Part shown: positions 1 through 9,256 of the stretch, piece after piece | Layout of the letters: the number at the start of each line of letters is the position of its first letter | Numbering within the stretch: the first letter of the stretch is position 1 | Assembly (NCBI GenBank): GCA_033795365.1 | Contig: JARYGU010000001.1 | Coordinates: 434,001-498,000 of the forward strand | DNA from: JARYGU01 sp033795365 | GTDB lineage: Bacteria > Pseudomonadota > Alphaproteobacteria > Rhizobiales > Rhizobiaceae | Direction of reading: 5' to 3' | DNA: 64,000 bases | The notes under the pieces: generated by a model | Database searches by the model: none | What the model was told of the DNA's origin: nothing | The model's input: only the letters and a program-made list of their open reading frames with translations | Translations under genes and position numbers: made by a program

Positions 1-332
1 GGCGGAAAGCCGAAATACGCCGCGTGTGACGCATTCGGTCGCGCGCCTGGGTTGGTCGGTGTCGTGGCAGCCAAATATGGAGCGCCTCCTGAATGGACCG
101 AAAAGAAACCGCGATCGGTTGCAGCGCAGTGACCTTACGTCGAGAAGGATTGACGCTTCGTCCTTCCCGGATGAACTCTGCCTGCGGAAGAAAGACGATC
201 GGCCTCCAGCGCGGTGTGCCTCCGGCAAGCGGAAGACGAACGGAGCGGCACGCCCCCTCGGCTTCACTTCGTTCGTCCATCGATCGAGAAAGGGCCGCTA
301 TCAAGGTCTGCTGGTAGCGGGCCTCGCGATAC
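1..332. other. Left edge, no gene supported
   Basis: 332 bases downstream of the first dehydrogenase gene. Several frames are open only because of GC content; none shows a family motif or good ribosome site. Confidence 0.35.
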
Positions 333-1121
333 TTACCAGCAGCAGAAGCCGCCATCGACGAGAAGATCGACGCCCGTGACAAAGCTTGCAGCATCCGAAA
401 GCAGGAAGACGGCGGGGCCGACCATCTCGTCCACGGCGGCCATGCGCTGCATGGGGGTCTGCTCCTCGAAAAGCTTGGTCTGGTGCACCATTTCCGGGCG
501 CGTATTCATCGGCGTCGCCGTATAGCCGGGGCTGATCGTGTTGACGCGGATGCCGCGGCCGACCCACTCCATCGCCATCGACTTCGTCATGTGTATCACG
601 CCGGCCTTGGAGGCGTTGTAGTGGCACTGGCTAAGACCGCGATTGACGATGACGCCGGACATCGAGGCTATGTTGACGATCGATCCGCGACCGTTCTTCA
701 GCATGGCGCGCGCCTCCGCCTGGCAGGAGAGGAAGACGCCCTTCAGGTTGATGTCCATCATCGTCTGGAATTGGCTTTCCTCCATCTCCTCCGCCGGATT
801 GGCGTTGGCGATGCCGGCCGCGTTGACGGCCAGCGTGAGCGGGCCCAGCTCAGCCTCTGTGCGGGCGACCGCCTCGTTCAGCGCCGCGCTGCTGGTGACG
901 TCCGCGGCGATCTGGATGCTGCGGCGCCCTGCCCCGGAAATGAAGTCCGCCGTCCTGGCGAGGCCGTCGTCGGTTCGCCGGTCGAGCAAAGCAACGTCTG
1001 CGCCGCACTGCGCCAATCCCATGGCGATGCGTTGGCCAATGCCGCTGCCGGCGCCCGTCACGAAGGCGACGTTTCCGGAGAGATCGAACAATTTCTGGGC
1101 GTTGAGCGTGATATCGGACAT
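333..1121 (-). CDS. Short-chain dehydrogenase/reductase, sugar or polyol type
   Basis: 262-residue classical SDR, probably an NAD(P)-dependent cytoplasmic oxidoreductase. The N-terminal cofactor motif TGAGSGIG lies near residues 22-29, NAAG near 99-102 and the YNASK catalytic motif near 167-171. Length is normal for the family and an AGGAAAG ribosome site sits 7 bases before the ATG. It is the last gene of the minus-strand operon that begins with the sugar permease at 4696, only 15 bases after the ATPase, so it most likely oxidises the imported sugar or a derived ketose/polyol. Substrate cannot be assigned from sequence. Confidence 0.9.
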   Translation of the reverse strand: MSDITLNAQKLFDLSGNVAFVTGAGSGIGQRIAMGLAQCGADVALLDRRTDDGLARTADFISGAGRRSIQIAADVTSSAALNEAVARTEAELGPLTLAVNAAGIANANPAEEMEESQFQTMMDINLKGVFLSCQAEARAMLKNGRGSIVNIASMSGVIVNRGLSQCHYNASKAGVIHMTKSMAMEWVGRGIRVNTISPGYTATPMNTRPEMVHQTKLFEEQTPMQRMAAVDEMVGPAVFLLSDAASFVTGVDLLVDGGFCCW

Positions 1122-1136
1122 ACCATTCTTTCCTGT

Positions 1137-2624
1137 TCAGATCGTCGCCAGTTCCATCACCGAGACGTCGTTCGCCTCCTCGAGGTTCAGGATACCGGCC
1201 TGTTTTCCCTGCGCCATGACCATGATGCGGCTGGACACGCCGAGCACTTCCTCGAGATCGGAACTCACCACGATGACCGCCACGTCATTCCGTGCAAGAT
1301 CCATGATGAGGTCGTAGATCGACGAGCGGGCGCCGACATCGATGCCGCGCGTCGGCTCATCCAGCACCACCACCTGCGGCTTGCGCGCCAGCCATTTGGC
1401 GAGAACCACCTTCTGCTGGTTACCGCCGGAAAGTTCGCCCGCATTCTGCCCGCCACGGCCCTTGACCCCGAAACGCTTGATATAATCCTCGGCGAACTCA
1501 CGGATGCGGCGTGACGAGATCCAGCCGTTGCGGGAAATCTCGCCGAGATTGGCGTACCCGATATTCTCCGCGATCGAATGCTCGAGCACCACGCCCTGAA
1601 GCTTGCGGTCCTCCGGCACGAGAACGATACCGTTGCGGATAGCATCGATCGGCGAACGGGGCGTCACGGCCTTGCCGCGCAAGAGCACTTCGCCGCCGGA
1701 AATGGGATCGGCCCCAGTGATGGCGCGGACGAGCTCGGTACGGCCGGCACCCATAAGGCCGGCGATGCCGAAGACTTCGCCCTTGCGCACCGAAAAGCTG
1801 ATGTCGCGAAACGCTCTGGACGGCGAGGTGAGATTGCGCACTTCCAGCGTCACTTCCTCCGTCGGCTCGGGAAGCGTTGGGAACATGCGTTCGAGCGAAC
1901 GTCCGACCATGGCCTCGACGATGGTGCGGACCGGCACGTCGCCGCTGTCGAATTCCTGCACCTTGGCGCCGTCGCGCATGACGACGATGCGGTCGGCGAT
2001 CTGGCGGATTTCCTCCAGCCGATGCGAAATGTAGATGATGCCGACGCCTTCCGATTTCAGCCGTTCGATCTGCTGGAAGAGCAGCTGGGTTTCCTCCCCG
2101 CCAAGGGCCGCGGTCGGCTCGTCGAGAATGAGTAGCCGCGCATTCAGCGTCAGCGCCTTGGCGATTTCGATGAGCTGCTGTTTTCCGGTCGAAAGCCCCT
2201 CCACGAGACGGTCGGGCGAGATGTCGAGGCCGAGCCGCCTGAGACCGCTGCGGGCGCGCTCCTCCATTATCTTGCGATCAATGCAACCGGACTTCATCGG
2301 ATAGCGCCCGACAAAGACATTTTCAGCGATCGAAAGCTTGGGGAGCAGCTTCAGCTCCTGATGGATCATGCCCACTCCCTCATCCATCGCTGCTCGGGGA
2401 TTGGCGGGGGCATAGGTCTTGCCAAGCCAGGTCATGTCGCCTGCGGAGGGCTGCACGGTGCCGGAAATAATGTTCGACAGGGTCGATTTTCCGGCACCGT
2501 TTTCGCCGAGCAGCGCCACGACCTCTCCCGGATGGATGTCGAGATTGACACCGTGGAGAACCTTGATCGGACCGTAGGACTTCTGGATTCCACGGAGCGA
2601 CAGGATGGGAGATCGGGTCGTCAT
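1137..2624 (-). CDS. Sugar ABC transporter ATP-binding protein (two-domain, RbsA/MglA type)
   Basis: 495-residue duplicated ATPase energising a ribose-type importer at the inner membrane. The first domain has Walker A GENGAGKST at residues 40-48 and the signature LSTGKQQ. The second has the usual degenerate P-loop GLMGAGRTE and the signature LSGGNQQKV, followed by LDEPTRGIDVGA. This asymmetry is characteristic of the CUT2 subfamily. It sits 31 bases after the binding-protein gene in an operon ordered permease, binding protein, ATPase, dehydrogenase. Confidence 0.95.
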   Translation of the reverse strand: MTTRSPILSLRGIQKSYGPIKVLHGVNLDIHPGEVVALLGENGAGKSTLSNIISGTVQPSAGDMTWLGKTYAPANPRAAMDEGVGMIHQELKLLPKLSIAENVFVGRYPMKSGCIDRKIMEERARSGLRRLGLDISPDRLVEGLSTGKQQLIEIAKALTLNARLLILDEPTAALGGEETQLLFQQIERLKSEGVGIIYISHRLEEIRQIADRIVVMRDGAKVQEFDSGDVPVRTIVEAMVGRSLERMFPTLPEPTEEVTLEVRNLTSPSRAFRDISFSVRKGEVFGIAGLMGAGRTELVRAITGADPISGGEVLLRGKAVTPRSPIDAIRNGIVLVPEDRKLQGVVLEHSIAENIGYANLGEISRNGWISSRRIREFAEDYIKRFGVKGRGGQNAGELSGGNQQKVVLAKWLARKPQVVVLDEPTRGIDVGARSSIYDLIMDLARNDVAVIVVSSDLEEVLGVSSRIMVMAQGKQAGILNLEEANDVSVMELATI

Positions 2625-2655
2625 GGCGCTGCTGCCTTTCGGGTATCAAGCCGGA

Positions 2656-3594
2656 TTACGGATGATTCTTGACGAATTCCGGCGCGTTTTCGCAGGTCGT
2701 CAGCACGGCATTCGGCGTCTGGCGCTCCTCGACCTTCTGGCCAGCGGCGACGGCGAGCGCGGATTCGACGGCAAGGACACCCATCTTCTGCGTGCTCTGC
2801 GTGGCGGTGACGATGAACGGCCCCTTGCACTTTGCGAGATATTCAAGGGCCGAGACGTCGCCGTCATAACCGCCGATGATGACCTTATCGGAGAGATTGG
2901 CGACGTCGACCGCCTTGGCCGCGCCCATCGCAAGACCGTCGGCCTGGCCGAAGATGATCGTAATATCCGGATTTGCCTGCAGCATGTTCTGTGCGATCGA
3001 GAAGCCCTCGTCGGCCGACCACATGTTGCTCCACTGCTGGGAGACGAGCTCCACGCCCGAATTTTCGTCTATAGCGCGCTTGCAGCCCGTGAAGCGGTCG
3101 ACTTCCGGCGTCGTGCCCTTCTGACCATGGATGATAGCCATCTTGCCCGAGCCGCCGGCCTTTTCGATGATATGCTTGCAGACGGCATAGGCGGATTCGA
3201 CGCTCTCGCCGGCGATGAAGGTGTCGCCGGGGGCGCCTTCAGGCACGCGGTCAACGTTGATGACGGGAATGCCGGCCTCGCGCGCAAGGCGGGTTGGCAC
3301 GGCGGCCGCGGCCGCACCGGCCGGGATATAGATGAACGCGTCGATGTCCTGCGTCATCAGGTCCTGCACCTGGCTGACCTGCGTGGCGGTGTCGTTCTTC
3401 GCATCGACGACGACAACCTCGATGCCCTTTTCCTTGGCGTATTTCTCAACGCCGAGCTTGATCTGGTTGAAGAAGTCGGCCTGGAGGTTCGGAACGGCTA
3501 GACCGATCTTCTTGACCTCTGCGGCAGACGCGCCGAACGGGGTGGCGAAGATGGCGGCCGCAGTTGCCGCCATCAGGAGTTTGGACAGTTTCAT
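2656..3594 (-). CDS. Sugar ABC transporter periplasmic substrate-binding protein
   Basis: 312 residues, type-I periplasmic binding fold of the ribose/galactose family (Peripla_BP_4). A Sec signal peptide covers about residues 1-24, ending in an ASA-type cleavage site. After it the protein runs in the KKIGLAVPNLQADFFNQ style typical of RbsB relatives. GGAGGAG precedes the ATG by 5 bases. It captures the sugar in the periplasm and delivers it to the permease at 3722-4696. The ligand is unknown; the adjacent split transketolase and FGGY kinase suggest a pentose, branched pentose or related ketose. Confidence 0.93.
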   Translation of the reverse strand: MKLSKLLMAATAAAIFATPFGASAAEVKKIGLAVPNLQADFFNQIKLGVEKYAKEKGIEVVVVDAKNDTATQVSQVQDLMTQDIDAFIYIPAGAAAAAVPTRLAREAGIPVINVDRVPEGAPGDTFIAGESVESAYAVCKHIIEKAGGSGKMAIIHGQKGTTPEVDRFTGCKRAIDENSGVELVSQQWSNMWSADEGFSIAQNMLQANPDITIIFGQADGLAMGAAKAVDVANLSDKVIIGGYDGDVSALEYLAKCKGPFIVTATQSTQKMGVLAVESALAVAAGQKVEERQTPNAVLTTCENAPEFVKNHP

Positions 3595-3721
3595 GGTTTC
3601 TCCTCCGAGTTTCCCAGTGACGCCCTGCGGCTTCGCAGGAGGCCACCTTCCCTTTTGCCGGTCCGCACCATTGCCGACCGTTTTCCAGCACCCCGCTGCG
3701 CCGGCAACGGGATGAAAATCG

Positions 3722-4696
3722 TTACTTGCGCTTGCGATAGGTTTCGGCCGTGACGGCGAGCACGATGACGGCGCCGATGATGACCTGCTGCATGAACGGT
3801 GAGACGCTTAAGAGATTGAGGCCGTTGCGCAGGACCCCGATGATCAGCACGCCGATGATGGTGCCGCCGATGCCGCCCGTGCCGCCGGATAGCGACGTGC
3901 CGCCGATGACCACCGCCGCGATGGCATCGAGCTCGTAGGAAACACCCGAGGACGGCTGCACGGAGTCGAGACGCGCGGCGAGCACCATGCCGGAGAGACC
4001 AGCCAGAAAGCTGCACACCACATAGACGAGCACGGTCGCCCGCTGGACGTTGATACCGGCAAGCCGCGCCACTTCGGCATTGCCGCCGATGGCGTAGAGC
4101 ACGCGCCCGCCATGGCGGTAGCGCTGATAGAGCAGGCCGACGATGAACACCACCAGCATCACGGCGACGGTCAGCGTCAGGAAGCCGCCGAAGCGCACGA
4201 TGGCCATCGTGTTGAACCAGGCCGGAAAACCGATGATCTGCTGGCCGTCGGTGATCATGTTGGCGAGGCCGCGCGCAATCGACATCATGGCGAGCGTCGC
4301 GATGAAGGCGGGCACGTTGAACCGCGTTATGAGAAGACCCGCGACCAGCCCGTTCAACGAGGCGACGAGCAGGGCGAGCGGAATGGCAAGCCCCATCGGC
4401 ACGCCGGCAACGACGTTGAGATAGCCGAGCACCATCATCGCCAGCGCCATGACCGAACCGACCGCAAGGTCGATGCCGCCGATCAGGATTACCAGCGTCA
4501 TGCCCACAGCCATGACGCCAAGCACCGTGATCTGATCGAGCACGTTGAGGAAATTCCGGATCGAAAGGAACTTGTCCGTCGCGAAGGTGAGGAAAAGGCA
4601 CAGCACGATGAGGCCGATCAGCGGCCCTGTAGCTCCCCGTAACGACGGGAGCAGTCCGCCCACGAAGCCTTGTTTTTCCTTCGCTGCAACCAGCAT
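3722..4696 (-). CDS. Sugar ABC transporter permease (RbsC type)
   Basis: 324-residue polytopic membrane protein with many hydrophobic helices and the conserved BPD_transp_2 segments (for example GVMAVGMTLVILIGGIDLAVGS, and GGTSLSGGTGG near the C-terminus). A longer reading is open to 4738, but a strong GGAGGAG site lies 6 bases before the ATG at 4696, so I chose that start. It is the first gene of the minus-strand operon, divergent from the split transketolase genes starting at 4903; the 206-base region between them should hold both promoters. The 125-base gap to the next gene contains no ORF of note. Confidence 0.93.
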   Translation of the reverse strand: MLVAAKEKQGFVGGLLPSLRGATGPLIGLIVLCLFLTFATDKFLSIRNFLNVLDQITVLGVMAVGMTLVILIGGIDLAVGSVMALAMMVLGYLNVVAGVPMGLAIPLALLVASLNGLVAGLLITRFNVPAFIATLAMMSIARGLANMITDGQQIIGFPAWFNTMAIVRFGGFLTLTVAVMLVVFIVGLLYQRYRHGGRVLYAIGGNAEVARLAGINVQRATVLVYVVCSFLAGLSGMVLAARLDSVQPSSGVSYELDAIAAVVIGGTSLSGGTGGIGGTIIGVLIIGVLRNGLNLLSVSPFMQQVIIGAVIVLAVTAETYRKRK

Positions 4697-4736
4697 GAAC
4701 GCTCCTCCGGTCAGCCAGCCGAAATCGGCGGCACGC

Positions 4737-4886
4737 ATAAATATTCATTACTGTCTGTAAATTCGTACATGATCATTCCGGGAAGTGTCAATACCAGCGC
4801 AGTAAGTAATTTTTCGCAGGGCGATCCGCCATTTTCGCTTGACTTGCCGAATCCGTGTGCAAGTATATGGGCAGTTGTATATTTAT
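4737..4886. promoter_or_regulatory. Divergent promoter region with paired AT-rich inverted elements
   Basis: Between the permease and transketolase genes the sequence ATAAATATTCATTACTG (4737-4753) is partly mirrored by CAGTTGTATATTTAT (4872-4886), one near each start codon. The arrangement suits one regulator acting on both operons; the SorC protein encoded at 8257 is the obvious candidate. The match is imperfect and short, so this is a suggestion only. Confidence 0.3.
4839..4867 (+). promoter_or_regulatory. Possible sigma-70 promoter for the split transketolase operon
   Basis: TTGACT at 4839-4844 and AGTATA at 4862-4867 are separated by 17 bases and lie 36 bases before the ATG at 4903. The -35 is close to consensus and the -10 is weaker. 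The downstream inverted element at 4872-4886 would overlap the transcription start, a position suited to repression. Confidence 0.35.
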
Positions 4887-4902
4887 TCAATACGAGGTTT
4901 TC

Positions 4903-5712
4903 ATGCAGCCGAATGATCTCGACCGCGTCGCTCGACAGATCCGCCTTCGCGATCTGCAAGCAGTTTTCGAAGCCGGCGCCGGCCATATCGGCGGGGAAAT
5001 GTCGGCCATCGACATCCTGACGGCCCTCTATTTTCGCGTGCTGCGCATCTGGCCCGACCAGCCGAAGCATCCGGACCGCGACCGCTTCGTGCTGTCGAAG
5101 GGCCATGTAGCGCTGGCGCTCTATGTGACCCTCGCCAAGCGCGGCTTCATTCCGGAAGACGAGATCAGCACGTTCCTGAAGCCCCATTCGCGTCTGAATG
5201 GGCATCCGAACTGCAACAAGGTGTCCGGCGTCGAGACCAATACCGGTCCGCTCGGCCACGGCCTGCCGGTTGCTGTCGGTATGGCGAAAGCCGCCAAGCT
5301 GACGGGCGCTGCCTACCGCACCTATGTCATGACGGGCGACGGCGAGATGCAGGAAGGCTCGAATTGGGAGGCGATCGCATCTGCCGCACAGTTCGGGCTC
5401 GACAATCTGACGCTCATCATCGACCACAACCGCTTCCAGCAGGGCGCGTCGCTGAAGGACACGAACAATCTCGCCCCCTTCCCCGTCAAGCTCGAAGCCT
5501 TCGGTTGGGATGTCACCGAGATCAACGGCAACGTCATGAACGAGATCGTTCCGGCGCTGGAGAAGCGCGGCGACCGCCCACACTGCATCGTCGCCCATAC
5601 CAACAAGGGCCACGGCATTTCCTTCATGCAGGACAAGGTCGACTGGCACCACAAGGTGCCTAACGCCGAACAGTACAAGATTGCCGTGGCCGAGCTTTCG
5701 GAGACCCTGTGA
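4903..5712 (+). CDS. Transketolase, N-terminal (thiamine diphosphate-binding) subunit
   Basis: 269 residues corresponding to the TPP-binding half of transketolase. Diagnostic segments are GHIGGEMSAIDILTALYF, LSKGHVALALY, GPLGHGLPVAVGMA and the TPP/Mg motif GDGEMQEGSNWEA...DHNRFQQ. A longer reading starts at 4855, but ATG 4903 has a GAGG site and gives the normal N-terminus. The next gene encodes the C-terminal half and the two overlap by one base (TGATG). Split transketolases in sugar operons usually act on a dedicated substrate rather than the pentose-phosphate cycle, for example in apulose 4-phosphate degradation; which one here is not determined. Confidence 0.93.
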   Translation: MQPNDLDRVARQIRLRDLQAVFEAGAGHIGGEMSAIDILTALYFRVLRIWPDQPKHPDRDRFVLSKGHVALALYVTLAKRGFIPEDEISTFLKPHSRLNGHPNCNKVSGVETNTGPLGHGLPVAVGMAKAAKLTGAAYRTYVMTGDGEMQEGSNWEAIASAAQFGLDNLTLIIDHNRFQQGASLKDTNNLAPFPVKLEAFGWDVTEINGNVMNEIVPALEKRGDRPHCIVAHTNKGHGISFMQDKVDWHHKVPNAEQYKIAVAELSETL

Positions 5713-6680
5713 TGAAAGACGTGATGACCTCTCCCAAGCTGCACGACTGCCGCGACGCCTTCGTCGCCGTGCTGGAACGCCTCGGCGCTGAAGACCCCAA
5801 GATTGTGGCCGTCTGCAACGACTCGGTCGGCTCGTCCAAGCTGGGCGGGTTTAAATCGAAGTGGCCGGAACGCCTGGTCAATGTCGGCATTGCCGAACAG
5901 AACATGGTGGGCGTCGGCGCCGGTCTTGCCAATGGCGGGCTTCTGCCCTTCGTCTGCGGCGCCGCCTGCTTCCTCACCGGCCGCTCGCTTGAGCAGATCA
6001 AGGCTGACATCGCCTACTCCAACGCCAATGTGAAGCTGGTCGGCATTTCCTCCGGCATGGCTTACGGCGAGCTCGGCCCGACACATCATTCTATTGAAGA
6101 TTTCGCCTGGACCCGTGTGCTGCCAAACCTGCCGGTCGTCGCACCCTGCGACTCGATCGAAACCGCCGCCGCAGTGGAATGGGCGGCTCGCTACGAGGGT
6201 CCTGTCTTTCTGCGCCTGTCGCGCGTCGGCGTTCCGGACCTGTTGCCCGCCGGCCATATATTCGAACCGGGCAAGGCCAACCTGCTGCGCGATGGTGATG
6301 CTATTACCCTCATCGCCAACGGCACGGTCACGCACCGCATATTGAAAGCGGCAGAAATTCTGGCCGGGCGAGGCATCGAGGCGCGCGTGCTGAACATGGC
6401 AACGGTCCGCCCGATCGACGTCGAGGCCGTGGTAGCCGCCGGCCGCGAAACCGGCGCCATTCTCACGGCGGAAGAGCATTCCGTTTTCGGCGGCCTCGGT
6501 TCGGCCATCGCCGAATTCGTGGTGAGTGAGGCCCCCGTTCCGATGAAAATCCTCGGCGTTCCCGGAATCTTCGCACCCACCGGCTCGGCCGAATTCCTGC
6601 TCGACGAGTTCGGCATGTCTCCCGCCGCCATCGCCGAAGCGGCTGTTACATTGATCGCGCGGAAGTCTTCACCCGCGTGA
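5712..6680 (+). CDS. Transketolase, C-terminal (pyrimidine-binding) subunit
   Basis: 322 residues holding the Pyr domain and the C-terminal domain of transketolase. The motif RLVNVGIAEQNMVGVGAGLA contains the catalytic Glu that activates the thiamine ring; YGELGPTHHSIEDFAWTR and the final TAEEHSVFGGLGSA are also typical. The ATG overlaps the stop of the N-terminal subunit gene by one base, so the two halves are translationally coupled and should assemble into one heteromeric enzyme transferring a two-carbon unit. A GTG three bases upstream is an alternative start. Confidence 0.93.
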   Translation: MKDVMTSPKLHDCRDAFVAVLERLGAEDPKIVAVCNDSVGSSKLGGFKSKWPERLVNVGIAEQNMVGVGAGLANGGLLPFVCGAACFLTGRSLEQIKADIAYSNANVKLVGISSGMAYGELGPTHHSIEDFAWTRVLPNLPVVAPCDSIETAAAVEWAARYEGPVFLRLSRVGVPDLLPAGHIFEPGKANLLRDGDAITLIANGTVTHRILKAAEILAGRGIEARVLNMATVRPIDVEAVVAAGRETGAILTAEEHSVFGGLGSAIAEFVVSEAPVPMKILGVPGIFAPTGSAEFLLDEFGMSPAAIAEAAVTLIARKSSPA

Positions 6681-6764
6681 CCGCGCGGGATTAGATGACG
6701 TGCCGGGCGCGGCGGCAAGACCTCTCTGTCGCCGCGCACCCAATTCCTGCCTGCCGGAGCCGCC

Positions 6765-8234
6765 ATGACGACCGCCATTCTCGCCATCGACCAAGGCACC
6801 ACGAATTCCAAGGCCGTGCTCGTCTCCACGACCGGGGAAATCCTGTCGCGCGGCGCCTCTCCGGTCGGCATCGAACATCCCCAGCCCGGCTGGGTCGAAC
6901 AGAGCCCGCTGCGCATCTGGGAATCGGTCAAGGAGGCGATTGCCGCCTGCCTGCGAGCCGGCCCCGCCACAGACATCCTCGGCATCGCGATCTCCAATCA
7001 GCGCGAATCCGTCACCGTTTGGGATGCGGCTACGGGAAAGCCGCTCGGTCCGGTGGTGAGCTGGCAATGCCGCCGCAGCGCGCCGGCCTGCGCCGAGCTG
7101 ACTGCGGCAGGGCATGCGGCCCGCGTCCAAGCGCTCACCGGCCTTCCCATCGATCCGATGTTTCCCGGCCCCAAGATGAAGTGGTTGCTGGACCGCGTTC
7201 CGGCGGGACACACAGTTCGGCTCGGCACGATCGACGCCTGGCTGATCCATTGTTTTACCGATGGCGCGGTTCATGCCTGCGACGCCGCCAATGCCGCGCG
7301 CAGCCAGCTCTACGATCTCAACCGCAAGGTCTGGAGCGACGAGCTCTGCGAACTGTTCGGCGTACCGAAATCGGCCCTGCCCGAAGTTCGCGACAGTGCA
7401 TCCCGCTTCGGCGCAACCAGGAATGTGCCGGGCCTTAGAGACGGCATTCCGATCGCCTCCGCCATCGGCGACAGCCATGCCGCGCTTTTCGGTCACGGCG
7501 CCTTCAATCCCGGAGACGGTAAGGTGACCTTCGGCACCGGCTCCTCGATCATGACGACGCTGCCCCGTTTCATCGCGCCTGAGCAGGGGATCACGACGAC
7601 GATCGCCTGGTCGATCGGCAGTCAGCCAACTTACGCCTTCGAGGGCAATATCCTCGTCTCGGCCGCTGCGCTGCCGTGGATGGCCGATATGCTCGGCCTT
7701 GCCGACGTGCAGGCCTTGATCGATCTCGCCGCAACCGCCGAACCCGGCGGGCCGGGCTTCGTTCCGGCCTTCGTGGGACTCGGTGCGCCTTATTGGAAGT
7801 CCGATGCACGAGCGCTGTTCTCCGGCATCACCTTCAACACCACCCGTGCCCAGATGGCGCGCGCGGTGACCGATTCCATGGCCTTCCAGGTCCATGACGT
7901 CTTCAAGGCGATGTCGGCGCAGTCGCCGACCCCGCTCGGCCGTCTCTATGCAGATGGCGGCCCGAGCAAGAACACCTTTCTTATGCAGTGCGTGGCCGAC
8001 ACGCTTGACCACGTCGTCACGCAGTGCGACGCACCCGAGGCATCCGCCCTTGGCGCGGCCTATCTGGCGGGCCTTTCGCTGGGCGTATGGCCCGATCTTG
8101 CGGCCATTGCCGCCTTGCCGCGTGCCGGAAATATCCTTTCGCCGCGTACCTCCGATGCCACGGAGAGACTCCTGGTTTGGCAGGACGCAATCTACCGCTC
8201 GACCGTTCCGGGTCCTTCAACTATGAGTGAATAA
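6765..8234 (+). CDS. FGGY-family carbohydrate kinase (GlpK-like)
   Basis: 489 residues, two-domain actin-fold sugar kinase. It begins with AILAIDQGTTNSKAVL (phosphate 1 motif), has SNQRESVTVWD near residue 74, GDSHAALFGHG and FGTGSSIM in the middle, and an adenosine-type motif LYADGGPSKNTFLMQ near residue 407. Overall it resembles glycerol/xylulose kinases. Placed 84 bases after the split transketolase and before the SorC regulator, it probably phosphorylates the ketose that the transketolase then cleaves. Glycerol as substrate is possible but does not explain the neighbouring transketolase. Confidence 0.9.
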   Translation: MTTAILAIDQGTTNSKAVLVSTTGEILSRGASPVGIEHPQPGWVEQSPLRIWESVKEAIAACLRAGPATDILGIAISNQRESVTVWDAATGKPLGPVVSWQCRRSAPACAELTAAGHAARVQALTGLPIDPMFPGPKMKWLLDRVPAGHTVRLGTIDAWLIHCFTDGAVHACDAANAARSQLYDLNRKVWSDELCELFGVPKSALPEVRDSASRFGATRNVPGLRDGIPIASAIGDSHAALFGHGAFNPGDGKVTFGTGSSIMTTLPRFIAPEQGITTTIAWSIGSQPTYAFEGNILVSAAALPWMADMLGLADVQALIDLAATAEPGGPGFVPAFVGLGAPYWKSDARALFSGITFNTTRAQMARAVTDSMAFQVHDVFKAMSAQSPTPLGRLYADGGPSKNTFLMQCVADTLDHVVTQCDAPEASALGAAYLAGLSLGVWPDLAAIAALPRAGNILSPRTSDATERLLVWQDAIYRSTVPGPSTMSE

Positions 8235-8256
8235 AAATTCACCGCTGGAGGCTCCT

Positions 8257-9207
8257 ATGGGACGGCTCAACGAGCTGCGACTGATCGCCCGAATTGCTCA
8301 GATGTATCATATCGAAGGCAAACGCCAGGCAGAGATCGCCGGGACCATGCATATGTCGCAGGCGACCGTTTCGCGCATGCTGAAGCGAGCCGAGCAGGAA
8401 GACATCGTGCGCACGACGGTCATTCCGCCGCCGGGAACCTTCGCCGAACTCGAAACTGCGCTGCGCGAGCGCTACGGGCTGACCGAGGCGATCGTCATCG
8501 ATTGTTCCGAGGATCGCGACGGCGCGATCATGGCGCGCATCGGCGAGGCGGCGGCCCATTTCGTCGAGGTCACCCTTCAACAGGACGAGATCATCGGCGT
8601 CTCGAGCTGGAGCCAGACCATCCTGCGCATGGTGGACAACATCCACCCGCTCAAGAATGCCAAGGCCAAATATATCGTGCAGATCCTGGGCGGCATGGGC
8701 GATGCCTCGGTGCAAACCCACGCCACACAGCTGACGGCCCGCCTTGCGCGGCTCACCGGCGGCGAGCCGCGGTTGCTTCTGGTGCAGGGCATCACCTCCT
8801 CGCGCGAGGCCAAGCTGGTCATGCTGGCCGACCCGGTCGTGCGCGAGACGATGGACCTGTTCGGCCGGCTCAGCCTTGCGATCGTCGGCATCGGCGCGGT
8901 GGAGCCGTCCGAACTGCTTGCCCGCTCCGGCAATACCTTCTCCCGCCAGGAGATGGCAATGCTCCACGAGGCCGGCGCCGTCGGCGAGATTTCCTATCGG
9001 TTCTACGACAAGGACGGAAAGCCGGTCGAAACCCCGCTCAACGAGCGCGTCATCGGCATTTCGCTTGAAGACCTCAGGAAAGCCGACCGCGTCATCGCAT
9101 TGGCGGGCGGAGAATCGAAAACCCAGGCCATCGCCGGCGCTCTCAAACTGGGCGTCATCGATGTGTTCGTCACCGACAAGTTCACTGCAGCAAGGCTCAC
9201 GGCCTGA
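8257..9207 (+). CDS. SorC-family sugar-responsive transcriptional regulator
   Basis: 316 residues: N-terminal helix-turn-helix at about 22-43 (KRQAEIAGTMHMSQATVSRML), then the sugar-phosphate-binding domain (PF04198 type) to the end, with the conserved IVGIGAVEPS and ALAGGESKTQAIAGAL stretches. GGAGG 5 bases before ATG 8257 sets the start; the reading frame is open from 8227. It lies inside the plus-strand sugar operon and likely controls both it and the divergent transporter operon in response to a phosphorylated intermediate. Confidence 0.9.
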   Translation: MGRLNELRLIARIAQMYHIEGKRQAEIAGTMHMSQATVSRMLKRAEQEDIVRTTVIPPPGTFAELETALRERYGLTEAIVIDCSEDRDGAIMARIGEAAAHFVEVTLQQDEIIGVSSWSQTILRMVDNIHPLKNAKAKYIVQILGGMGDASVQTHATQLTARLARLTGGEPRLLLVQGITSSREAKLVMLADPVVRETMDLFGRLSLAIVGIGAVEPSELLARSGNTFSRQEMAMLHEAGAVGEISYRFYDKDGKPVETPLNERVIGISLEDLRKADRVIALAGGESKTQAIAGALKLGVIDVFVTDKFTAARLTA

Positions 9208-9256
9208 TCTCATCCGAGATCAGCGCTGGCCTGCTGTGCATTATGGAGGAAAGACC

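Noticed and set aside
4855..4902. Upstream extension of the transketolase N-subunit
   Set aside because: The 16 extra codons precede the ribosome site of ATG 4903 and overlap the probable -10 region.
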